64,000 nucleotides of DNA, taken from the NCBI RefSeq assembly GCF_000526335.1, contig NZ_JAFW01000001.1:3348001-3412000 (forward strand), read 5' to 3'. The position numbers and the translations under genes are program-made. The notes under the pieces were generated by a model. It made no database searches, was not told the DNA's origin, and worked only from the letters and a program-made list of their open reading frames with translations. The stretch's first letter is position 1. The number at the start of each line of letters is the position of its first letter. Below, one piece after another: positions 48,203-55,308 of the stretch. Origin of the DNA: Arthrobacter sp. 31Y. Lineage in GTDB: Bacteria > Actinomycetota > Actinomycetes > Actinomycetales > Micrococcaceae.

Positions 48203-49386
48203 CCGCTCCAGTCCCAGAAGCCACCACGGCGCATCCCCGACTCAGTAAGCTCCCTTCCTTGACCGGGCTGCGGTTCTTCGCCGCGCTGCTGGTGTTTTTC
48301 TTCCACATCACCCTGTCTAACTCACCGATCCCGCCCAACGACCCGATCAATCCGTTCGCCGATACGGAGCTCGGATCCACCCTGGAATGGCTGGTTAGTA
48401 AAGCAGGGTACGTCGGTGTCTCGTTCTTCTTCGTCCTGAGCGGATTCCTTCTTGCCTGGGCATCCAAACCCGGCGAGCCGAAGCGACAATTTTGGCGCCG
48501 ACGGCTACTGAAGATCTTCCCCAACCATTTGGTGATGTGGGTGCTGTCGATGATCCTGTTCGCCGCCGCCATCAACCCGCCGCTGGGCTGGATCAGCAAC
48601 CTCTTCCTGGTGAACTCGTTCATCCCGGACGCCTCTGTCTACGTCGCGGTGAACCCGCCCTCATGGACCCTGAACAGCGAACTGCTCTTCTACATGCTGT
48701 TCCCGCTGCTGATGGTCCCGATCAGAAAGATCCCCGGCAACCGCCTCTGGGTTTGGGCATGGATCACCGTCGCTGCCATGATCGCAGTTCAATTGATCAC
48801 CACCCATCTGATCCCCGCCACCCCCGTGTCAGCCCTGACACCGATCTCTGAGGCTCAGTTCTGGTTCGGGTACATCTTCCCGCCTGCCCGGCTGTTCGAA
48901 TTCATTTTGGGCTCCATCCTGGCCCGCATCGTTCTGTCCGGGCGGTGGGCGCCATTGAAGATGTGGCACACCCTTGTTCTCTGCGTGGCAGGCTACGCAG
49001 CGGCCATGGTCGTCCCATTCGTATACTCCTTCAATGTGGCCACCATCATCCCGGTCGCGGCGATCATATGCACCGTCGCAACCCGCGACATCGCCGGCCA
49101 CACAGGCTTCCTCGGTTCCAAACCCATGGTCTGGCTGGGAAACATCTCCTTCGGCTTCTACCTGTGCCAAGGAGTCGTGATCTTCTACGGCCGCATCCTG
49201 CTAGGCAACGAGGTGTACCCGACACCCATTGCCTGGCTGGTGGTCGTCGGCTTCTTCGGGGCCACGTTGTTGGGTGGATGGGCCTTGTACGCCCTCGTGG
49301 AAAAGCCCGTCATGGACCGCTGGGCCCGCCCCAGGCCAAAACCGGTTCAGCCGGAACCGGCTCAGGCCACCGTCACCGTGGGTTAG
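48199..49386 (+). CDS. Membrane acyltransferase, acyltransferase-3 family
   Basis: A 395-residue protein with about 10 helices. It begins LPSLTGLRFFAALLVFFFHI (the conserved His near the membrane) and continues with VGVSFFFVLSGFLLAWAS, both hallmarks of the OafA/YrhL acyltransferase-3 family, which O-acetylates sugars, antibiotics or lipids. Its ATG overlaps the oxidase stop by 4 bases. It is the last gene of the operon and likely acylates the product. A strong terminator follows. Confidence 0.88.
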   Translation: MTAPVPEATTAHPRLSKLPSLTGLRFFAALLVFFFHITLSNSPIPPNDPINPFADTELGSTLEWLVSKAGYVGVSFFFVLSGFLLAWASKPGEPKRQFWRRRLLKIFPNHLVMWVLSMILFAAAINPPLGWISNLFLVNSFIPDASVYVAVNPPSWTLNSELLFYMLFPLLMVPIRKIPGNRLWVWAWITVAAMIAVQLITTHLIPATPVSALTPISEAQFWFGYIFPPARLFEFILGSILARIVLSGRWAPLKMWHTLVLCVAGYAAAMVVPFVYSFNVATIIPVAAIICTVATRDIAGHTGFLGSKPMVWLGNISFGFYLCQGVVIFYGRILLGNEVYPTPIAWLVVVGFFGATLLGGWALYALVEKPVMDRWARPRPKPVQPEPAQATVTVG

Positions 49387-49395
49387 ACAAGAAGT

Positions 49396-49433
49396 AAAGA
49401 AGGCCCGATCCTGGAATGGATCGGGCCTTCTTT
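49396..49433 (+). terminator. Terminator ending the AUDH-like operon
   Basis: AAAGAAGGCCCGATCC (49396-49411) and GGATCGGGCCTTCTTT (49418-49433) are a perfect 16-bp stem with A- and T-rich flanks, so it can serve both the operon and the convergent regulator gene. Confidence 0.95.
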
Positions 49434-49485
49434 ACCCTGTCAGTACTGGGGTCTCGAACGGGTCGAGAACAATAACCACAGGGCA

Positions 49486-50367
49486 CTACTTGGCTGGGAC
49501 GTGTTGAACTTCGCTGACCACTCCCGTGCCGCTGGACGCTAGCAGCTGCAGTGCTTCGGCAGCTGGTGTCCCAGGGTCAGCGGTATACATGAGGATCCGG
49601 TGGCCGGATTCATCGGGCGGAGTCAGGACCTCGAAGTTCAGCTCAAGATCGCCCACCTCCGGGTGGTGCATATACTTCAGCCCGGACATGCAGTTCTCCA
49701 CCGGATGCCGCGCCCACAAATTAGCGAATTCTTCGCTGTTCATGGTTAGCTCACCCACCAGCGAAGCGAGTTCCGGGTCATCAGTGGCGCGACCAGCGAC
49801 CAACCGTAACGAGGACACCGCGCGTGTGGCCTCCTCAAGCCATCGCGTGTACAGCTCACGGGTGTGGCGGTCAAGGAATAACAGCTTCGTCATGTTCGGT
49901 CGCGCCGAAGGCGTTTCCGGGGAAGCGAAATCCAGATGACCAGCAACAAGCCGATGACCGATGCGGTTCCAGGCCAGCACTTCGCTGCGACGCCCCAATA
50001 CGACTGCCGGTGTGTTGGACATTGACTGGATCAATCGCAGGGTACCCGGCCTGACCTTGTCGGGCTTAGTCAGCGTGCGCCGTTTGGTCGTGCCAGGCCG
50101 GGCAAGGTTGAACAGGTGAGCGCGCTCGTCCGTATTCAGGTTCAGGGCCCGGGCGATGGCATCAATGACCGCCTCTGAAGCATTGTTGCTCAGGCCTTGC
50201 TCCAGGCGGGTGTAGTAGGTGTTGCTAACGCCGGCGAGCATGGCGAGCTCTTCCCGGCGTAGGCCGGGCACACGCCGGATGCCGTAGTTGAGAAGGCCGA
50301 CGTCCTCTGGCTGTAAGGCAGCTCTTCGGACGCGAAGGAACTCCCCAAGTTCACTTAGATTACTCAT
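49486..50367 (-). CDS. XRE family regulator with MmyB-like ligand domain
   Basis: A 293-residue regulator. The N-terminal XRE HTH (LGEFLRVRRAALQPEDVGL, GLRREELAMLAGVSNTYYTRLEQG) is joined to an MmyB-type PAS-like domain (PAVVLGRRSEVLAWNRIGHRLV, LWARHPVENCMSGLKYMHHPEVGDLELNFEVL). Such proteins usually repress a divergent exporter or oxidoreductase gene and sense a small lipophilic ligand. The start at 50367 is the most family-like of three ATGs. It is divergent from a DHA2 exporter, with motif copies in between and one at 41.9 kb. Confidence 0.9.
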   Translation of the reverse strand: MSNLSELGEFLRVRRAALQPEDVGLLNYGIRRVPGLRREELAMLAGVSNTYYTRLEQGLSNNASEAVIDAIARALNLNTDERAHLFNLARPGTTKRRTLTKPDKVRPGTLRLIQSMSNTPAVVLGRRSEVLAWNRIGHRLVAGHLDFASPETPSARPNMTKLLFLDRHTRELYTRWLEEATRAVSSLRLVAGRATDDPELASLVGELTMNSEEFANLWARHPVENCMSGLKYMHHPEVGDLELNFEVLTPPDESGHRILMYTADPGTPAAEALQLLASSGTGVVSEVQHVPAK

Positions 50368-50406
50368 GCGCCCCATTCTGCCGGTCTTCTCGGGCACTGT
50401 CCTGTC

Positions 50407-50421
50407 CCTGCCAGTGACACC
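50407..50421. promoter_or_regulatory. MmyB/XRE-type operator candidate, regulator side
   Basis: CCTGCCAGTGACACC agrees at 11 of 15 positions with CCTGTCAGTGATAGG, the reverse complement of the site at 41921-41935. It lies about 40 bases upstream of the regulator gene and could mediate autoregulation. Confidence 0.4.
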
Positions 50422-50489
50422 CTAAACGTCAAGACGCATTCCTACTTGTGACAAGACAACGGCACCGAAGCAGGGTATGAAGCCTCCCG

Positions 50490-50510
50490 CCTGTCACTGT
50501 CAGTGGTAGG
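50490..50510. promoter_or_regulatory. MmyB/XRE-type operator candidate, exporter side
   Basis: Two overlapping copies lie here: CCTGTCACTGTCAGT (50490-50504) and ACTGTCAGTGGTAGG (50496-50510). The second agrees at 13 of 15 positions with CCTGTCAGTGATAGG. The flanking GCAAGAGGGGG resembles the sequence next to the 41.9-kb site. It precedes the DHA2 exporter. Confidence 0.5.
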
Positions 50511-50607
50511 CAAGAGGGGGTGTGGTTGATCCCCGGACATTCCGTGACTGTGGAGTTGTGAAGATGCCGCCAACGGGCGGCCACCCCTCCAGAGAAGGAT
50601 TACCGTC

Positions 50608-52080
50608 ATGACCACCCAACCGGATGTCACCACAGGACCCGGCGTCCCACCCTCGATCGAATCGCAACCGGCAACTGCTCCCGCGGGACGCATGACAGTC
50701 CGGCAGCGGCTGGCACTTATTGTTCTGCTCGCAGCGAGTTTTACCCTCGCTGTTGACTTCTCCATTCTCAACGTTGCCCTCCCGGCCATAGGCACAGATG
50801 TTGGCTTCAGCTTGGAGAACCTTCAGTGGATAGCAACGTCATTCGCACTGTGCGCGGCGGGCCTGACATTGCTGTTCGGACGTGTCGCCGATATTGCCGG
50901 GCGCCGCAAGATGTTCATCATCGGCATGGCCCTGCTCGGCGCGGCGTCGCTAGCCGGCGGATTGGCTGCCGATCCGGCCTTGTTGCTTATCGCTCGCGTA
51001 GGACAAGGCGTCGCGACGGCCATTGTCGTTCCCGCTGCCCTGTCACTGCTGCTGGCATCCTTCCCGGAAGGCCCGTTGCGCGATAAGGCACTGGGACTTA
51101 ATGGATCACTGATGGCCGCAGGCTTTACGACGGGCGCTATCCTCGGCGGCCTCTTGACCGACCTGCTCAGCTGGCGGTGGGCGTTCTTCATCAACGTGCC
51201 TGTGGCCATCGCAGTATTGGTTATCGCCCCCATCGTCCTTGCCGAGAGCAAACCCACCTCGAAGTTGAAGCTGGACGTTCCGGGTGCCGTTACCGTTACC
51301 CTCGGCCTTTTGGCACTTGTGTTCGGTTTGACGAACGCCGCCGAGCACTCCTGGACCAACCCACTGACTCTGGGCTCGCTCGCGGCAGCCGTTGTGCTCT
51401 TTGTTGCCTTTGTGGCTGTCGAACGCAGGGCAAGCTCGCCGCTGGTGCCCCTGGAGATCTTGAAGCGCTCCACCGTCGCCTGGGGCAACATCGCCGGCAT
51501 CCTGGCATTCGTCACCGAAACGTCCCTGGTGTTCTTGCTGACGCTTTACCTGCAGCAGGTTCTCGGCTACACCCCGCTCGGTGCTGGCCTGGCCTTCGCA
51601 GTTCTTGGCCTCGGAACGGTACTCGGTGGCGTCCTCGGACCCAAAGTGATCGGAAAGATCGGCAACAAGAAAGCCATCGTCTACGGATTCATTGTCCAAG
51701 CCATTGCCACAGGCATTCTCGTCCTGCTCAGCGCAGACCCCGCATCCATCGGTCTGCTGCTGGTCGCCACCTTCATCGGTGGCGTAGCCAACCTCGTAGT
51801 CATCGTCGGATTCATGGTCACCGCAACCTCCGGGCTGCCTGATGAAGAACAGGGCCTGGCCACCGGACTGGCAACCATGAGCCAGCAGATCGGCATCACC
51901 ATGGGCATCCCCATCATGAGTGCGATCTTCACAGCCCAAATCCTCACCATCGGGAACAACGAGGCCCCGGCTGTCCTCAGCGGTGTCACAACCGCCATCT
52001 GGGTCAACGCGGGCCTTTGCCTGCTTACCGCGCTGGTTGTGGGCCTGTTTCTGCGCAAGCCGGCGATGTCCGCCAACTAA
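50608..52080 (+). CDS. MFS drug:H+ antiporter, DHA2 family
   Basis: A 490-residue, 14-helix exporter of the EmrB/QacA type. Motifs: LAVDFSILNVALPAIGTDVGFSLENLQWIATSFAL (motif D1 region), LFGRVADIAGRRKMFIIG (motif A) and ARVGQGVATAIVVPAALSLLL (motif B/C). GAAGGA lies 8 bases before ATG. It is divergent from the MmyB-type regulator and directly upstream of the ATP-grasp operon, so it is a good candidate for self-protection or product export. Confidence 0.92.
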   Translation: MTTQPDVTTGPGVPPSIESQPATAPAGRMTVRQRLALIVLLAASFTLAVDFSILNVALPAIGTDVGFSLENLQWIATSFALCAAGLTLLFGRVADIAGRRKMFIIGMALLGAASLAGGLAADPALLLIARVGQGVATAIVVPAALSLLLASFPEGPLRDKALGLNGSLMAAGFTTGAILGGLLTDLLSWRWAFFINVPVAIAVLVIAPIVLAESKPTSKLKLDVPGAVTVTLGLLALVFGLTNAAEHSWTNPLTLGSLAAAVVLFVAFVAVERRASSPLVPLEILKRSTVAWGNIAGILAFVTETSLVFLLTLYLQQVLGYTPLGAGLAFAVLGLGTVLGGVLGPKVIGKIGNKKAIVYGFIVQAIATGILVLLSADPASIGLLLVATFIGGVANLVVIVGFMVTATSGLPDEEQGLATGLATMSQQIGITMGIPIMSAIFTAQILTIGNNEAPAVLSGVTTAIWVNAGLCLLTALVVGLFLRKPAMSAN

Positions 52081-52112
52081 GCCCTGCAGGCAGAAGCCGG
52101 CACGAAGACTGC

Positions 52113-52143
52113 GGGGGAGGGGTTCTTCCGGGGACCCTCCCCC
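52113..52143 (+). terminator. GC-rich hairpin between exporter and kinase genes
   Basis: GGGGGAGGG (52113-52121) pairs with CCCTCCCCC (52135-52143). No U-run follows, so it may attenuate rather than stop transcription into the ATP-grasp operon. A GC-poorer leader (52146-52215) precedes the kinase start, and no other gene is seen. Confidence 0.45.
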
Positions 52144-52215
52144 CCGGTCGTGGAGCAGGAACACATCAAACACGGAGCAGAACAACGAAAAGTTCACCGA
52201 TATTAGGAGACGACA

Positions 52216-53148
52216 TTGTTTCAAGGCAAGACTGATTCCTTCCTGCAAGAACGGAAGGAATCCGTTCACCCGGAGGTTGAAGTCCTCGCCATCGGGGCAT
52301 GCTCCGGATCTGTAGGGGAACTGTGGCAGGGCCCTGCCTGGTCGGGCAGCGCAGATGAAGTCGCGCTGGTTACCCTGCACGGCCCCAACCAAAGCATCGC
52401 CTACGCGAGTAACGCTCCAGATGCGACCGGAGACCTTGAGCGCGTCGTCGAAGACCACCTGCGCCTCCAGGCCGAACAACTCTTCTACGAGCTGACGGCC
52501 ACGCCCAGCAAAGGCATCGGCTTGCGGTACATGAGCGACATACCTCGGGGAAAGGGCATGGCGAGTTCAACAGCGGACATTGTGGCGGTGATCAGATGCT
52601 TAGCCAAGCTCCACGGGATGCCGCCGTCCGACGAACTGATCCGCGAAATTCTTCGGCGCATTGAGCGTTCCGACCCCATATTCCACAACTATCACTCGGT
52701 GTACTTCAGCGGTCTTCAACGGGAGTACCGACGGTTCGCCACGCGGATCGGGTTCTACGCCTATTGGAGCTTCGGAAAACAGGGTACCGACACCAAACGC
52801 TTTGACCGGAACCTGCTTTTGGACGCATACAGCCAGCACCGACAGGACTACCAAATCTCCCTGACCAATCTCATCGACGCCATGGACACCGGGAACGCTT
52901 CCGCTGTGGCGGCCGAATCGACAGTAAGTGCCCGGCTGGCTCAAAGCTATCTGCCATCGGCGACGGTGGAGAACCTGCTTGAGAACTATCAATCGCTGGG
53001 GGCGCTGGGCGTCCTTCGAGGTCATACAGGAACTGTCGCCGGACTGCTCTTCAGCGAGCGTCCACGTCCGGAACTCGCGGTGTCGATCAAGAAGATATTC
53101 TCCCTGAACTCTATGGAGCCCTACGAAGGAAACGTTGGACTATGCTGA
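52216..53148 (+). CDS. GHMP kinase, PduX (L-threonine kinase)-like
   Basis: A 310-residue small-molecule kinase. The GHMP ATP loop is DIPRGKGMASSTADIVAVIR (residues about 108-127), closest in pattern to PduX (GKGMASSTADI), which phosphorylates L-threonine. The TTG start has AGGAG 6 bases upstream. No cobalamin genes are nearby, so O-phosphothreonine or O-phosphoserine is more likely to feed the adjoining PLP enzyme. It overlaps the next gene by 7 bases. Substrate is inferred from homology and context. Confidence 0.8.
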   Translation: MFQGKTDSFLQERKESVHPEVEVLAIGACSGSVGELWQGPAWSGSADEVALVTLHGPNQSIAYASNAPDATGDLERVVEDHLRLQAEQLFYELTATPSKGIGLRYMSDIPRGKGMASSTADIVAVIRCLAKLHGMPPSDELIREILRRIERSDPIFHNYHSVYFSGLQREYRRFATRIGFYAYWSFGKQGTDTKRFDRNLLLDAYSQHRQDYQISLTNLIDAMDTGNASAVAAESTVSARLAQSYLPSATVENLLENYQSLGALGVLRGHTGTVAGLLFSERPRPELAVSIKKIFSLNSMEPYEGNVGLC

Positions 53149-54158
53149 CCCACCCCGCAGATTTCCTTGCAAAACCATCGCTCCTCACGGTCCGGCCCGG
53201 ATTCCACATCCTGCGGTTCGAATCGATGAAAGTGGCTTCGGCCCTCACGACCGTTCGTAAGTTGCTGGCAGAGGGGCGTGTCAATAAGAACTCGATCCTG
53301 GTCGATAGCTCAAGCGGGATCTATGCCGTGGCCCTCGCCATGGCAGCGCATAAATTTGGGCTTCGATGCAAGATTTTCGCTTCAACCACGGTGGATACAG
53401 TTACCCAGGCACAACTGAAGTCCCTCGGCGCAGACGTTGAAAGCGTGCCGCCGTCGGCATCCTTGAAGCTCGATCAGGGCGAGCGGGTTCGGCGCGTGCA
53501 GGCCTATATCGACGCCACTGACGAGGCCTACTGGATGAGGCAATATCATGATCCTCTTCACTACGACGGGTATGCAGAAATTGCAGGGGGCCTGGAGCTT
53601 CCTGAACATCCAGAAGTGCTCCACCTGATCGGGAGTGTCGGGTCAGGCGCCTCAACAAAAGGTCTCTCGCTTGGCCTGGAGCAACGGCATAGTGTCATCA
53701 CGCACGGCATCCAACCGTTCGGATCTGTCACCTTCTCCTCCGAACACGTTAACGACCCCGACATGATCATCGCTGGCATCGGCAGCGCCATTCACTTCGA
53801 CAACGTTGACCGGGAGCTCTACCAGTCCATTGATTGGCTTAGTTTCGGGCTGGCGGCAACGGCAACTGCGCGGATGTATCAGCAGATAGGACTGTTCGCC
53901 GGCCTGTCTTCTGGCTGCGCCTACATGGTCGCCGACAAAGTGATCTACCCGCATCTGAACGACGGCGAATCGTTGATCATGATCGCACCCGATACGGGCC
54001 ACAGATACGCGCAAGCCATTTTGCCGTATCTAACGAATCCAGAGATTGAATACGACGAACTGGCAGCCCTGTCTGTGCGGCGCCGAGACGATTTGGAACT
54101 GCCGTGGAGCCGACTTGATCGGACCCAAGTGTCTATAAAGGACTGGAATGAATTCTAA
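53142..54158 (+). CDS. PLP-dependent enzyme, cysteine synthase-like (fold type II)
   Basis: A 338-residue protein of the CysK/SbnA-type beta-replacement family. The PLP lysine is Lys30 in RFESMKVASAL; the asparagine/serine loop is ILVDSSSGIYAVALAMAA; the phosphate-binding loop is IGSVGSGASTKGLSLGL; the C-terminal block is GLFAGLSSGCAYMVA. Downstream of a threonine/serine-type kinase, it could replace the phosphate of O-phospho-Thr/Ser with an amine or amino acid to give a 2,3-diamino acid. The usual NP.GS.K motif is altered to F-E-S-M-K, so a different beta-substituent is likely. It overlaps both neighbours. Confidence 0.85.
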   Translation: MLTHPADFLAKPSLLTVRPGFHILRFESMKVASALTTVRKLLAEGRVNKNSILVDSSSGIYAVALAMAAHKFGLRCKIFASTTVDTVTQAQLKSLGADVESVPPSASLKLDQGERVRRVQAYIDATDEAYWMRQYHDPLHYDGYAEIAGGLELPEHPEVLHLIGSVGSGASTKGLSLGLEQRHSVITHGIQPFGSVTFSSEHVNDPDMIIAGIGSAIHFDNVDRELYQSIDWLSFGLAATATARMYQQIGLFAGLSSGCAYMVADKVIYPHLNDGESLIMIAPDTGHRYAQAILPYLTNPEIEYDELAALSVRRRDDLELPWSRLDRTQVSIKDWNEF

Positions 54159-55308
54159 AGTTATCGTTGCCCTAGAGGCGATGACGGTCAACCTGGACCT
54201 CCTGGACGCTGCGGTCAGGCGGCGCGGACACCATCTGGTAGTACTCGCAGGGGAGCCCTCCATGTACCTGCCCGGTGGTCAGGAGGTGGACCTGCGCCAA
54301 TGCGATACCTCCAACGAAGCAGCAGTTCGGGCGACGATTGACGAGTTGGGCGGCGAACTAATCGGCTTGCTGAGCCCCACCGACACCTGGGGGATCCAGG
54401 CCGTGGCATTGTGCGAGGAACTCGGCCTGCCGCACTTGACTCCCTCAGCCAAGCTCGAAAAGTTTCGAGATAAACAATGGGTCCGACGGACTACAGATGC
54501 AGTCATGGGCAGGATTCACGACCGATCACCAGAGTCCCCGCACATCCTGAAGCCTCGGAAAGGCACCGGGTCTCAGAACATCGAGTTGTTCCCAAGTCTT
54601 GGTGCACTTCACGAATTCATGGAGAACCAGGGGCTCAACATCGACGAGTGGGTGATCGAGCCATATTTCATGGGCCCGGTCTTCAGCGCAGAAACCTATA
54701 CCCGCAATGGTGAAACCACCCTCCTCGGAGTAACCAATAGGATCATGTCGCCCGAACCGCTCTTCGTTGAACTCGTCAAGACGTTTCCGCACCTCCACGG
54801 AACCCCTTGGGAAGCCGACGCTGAAATCTGGGTCAGGAAGGTTCTGCGGGGCGTTGGGTTTGAGGACGGCTTCGCGCACATCGAGTTCTGTGAGACCCGA
54901 AACGGGTTGGAGCTCATCGAGATCAACGCCCGGATGCCCGGTGCGCTCATCGGCCCGGCCATTGCGCAGACAACAGGAATCGACATCTACGACATCCTGA
55001 TCGCCGATGCCCTGGCCGAAGAACCGACGTCGATTGTTCGAAACATACAAGGCGGCCATTCTCATGTGAGTGTCTACGCGGAGAACGTCGGGATCCTCAC
55101 TGCCATCGAGGGGGCAGAGAGCCTTAGCGACCTGCCCGGTGATGTCGGATGGCTGCCTGCAAAAGCCATTGGGGCACGGATCACTCATGTGGGGGACTAC
55201 AAGTCGAGGATCGGCAATATCTTTGCGACCGCGATTGAACCGGGTCTCGCACAAGATTATGCGATGGCTGCCAGTCGTCTGCTCAAGGTCACGGTGTCCG
55301 GTGACTAG
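54148..55308 (+). CDS. ATP-grasp ligase (amino-acid/peptide ligase type)
   Basis: A 386-residue ATP-dependent carboxylate-amine ligase. It has an N-terminal Rossmann-like domain (VIVALEAMTVNLDLLDAAVRRRGHHLVVL), then ATP-grasp blocks: HILKPRKGTGSQNIELF (ATP Lys and Gly loop), VIEPYFMGPVFSAETYTRNG, and LELIEINARMPGALIGPAI (Mg-binding Glu and Asn). This resembles BacD/dapdiamide-type amino acid ligases. It overlaps the PLP gene by 11 bases and the next gene by 8, so it is translated with them. Confidence 0.85.
   Translation: MNSKVIVALEAMTVNLDLLDAAVRRRGHHLVVLAGEPSMYLPGGQEVDLRQCDTSNEAAVRATIDELGGELIGLLSPTDTWGIQAVALCEELGLPHLTPSAKLEKFRDKQWVRRTTDAVMGRIHDRSPESPHILKPRKGTGSQNIELFPSLGALHEFMENQGLNIDEWVIEPYFMGPVFSAETYTRNGETTLLGVTNRIMSPEPLFVELVKTFPHLHGTPWEADAEIWVRKVLRGVGFEDGFAHIEFCETRNGLELIEINARMPGALIGPAIAQTTGIDIYDILIADALAEEPTSIVRNIQGGHSHVSVYAENVGILTAIEGAESLSDLPGDVGWLPAKAIGARITHVGDYKSRIGNIFATAIEPGLAQDYAMAASRLLKVTVSGD

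Noticed and set aside
38663..49386. Cell-wall or capsule locus based on the WecB-like epimerase
   Set aside because: No glycosyltransferases, flippase, polymerase or wall-linkage genes are present; the neighbours are oxidase, monooxygenase and AUDH-like proteins.
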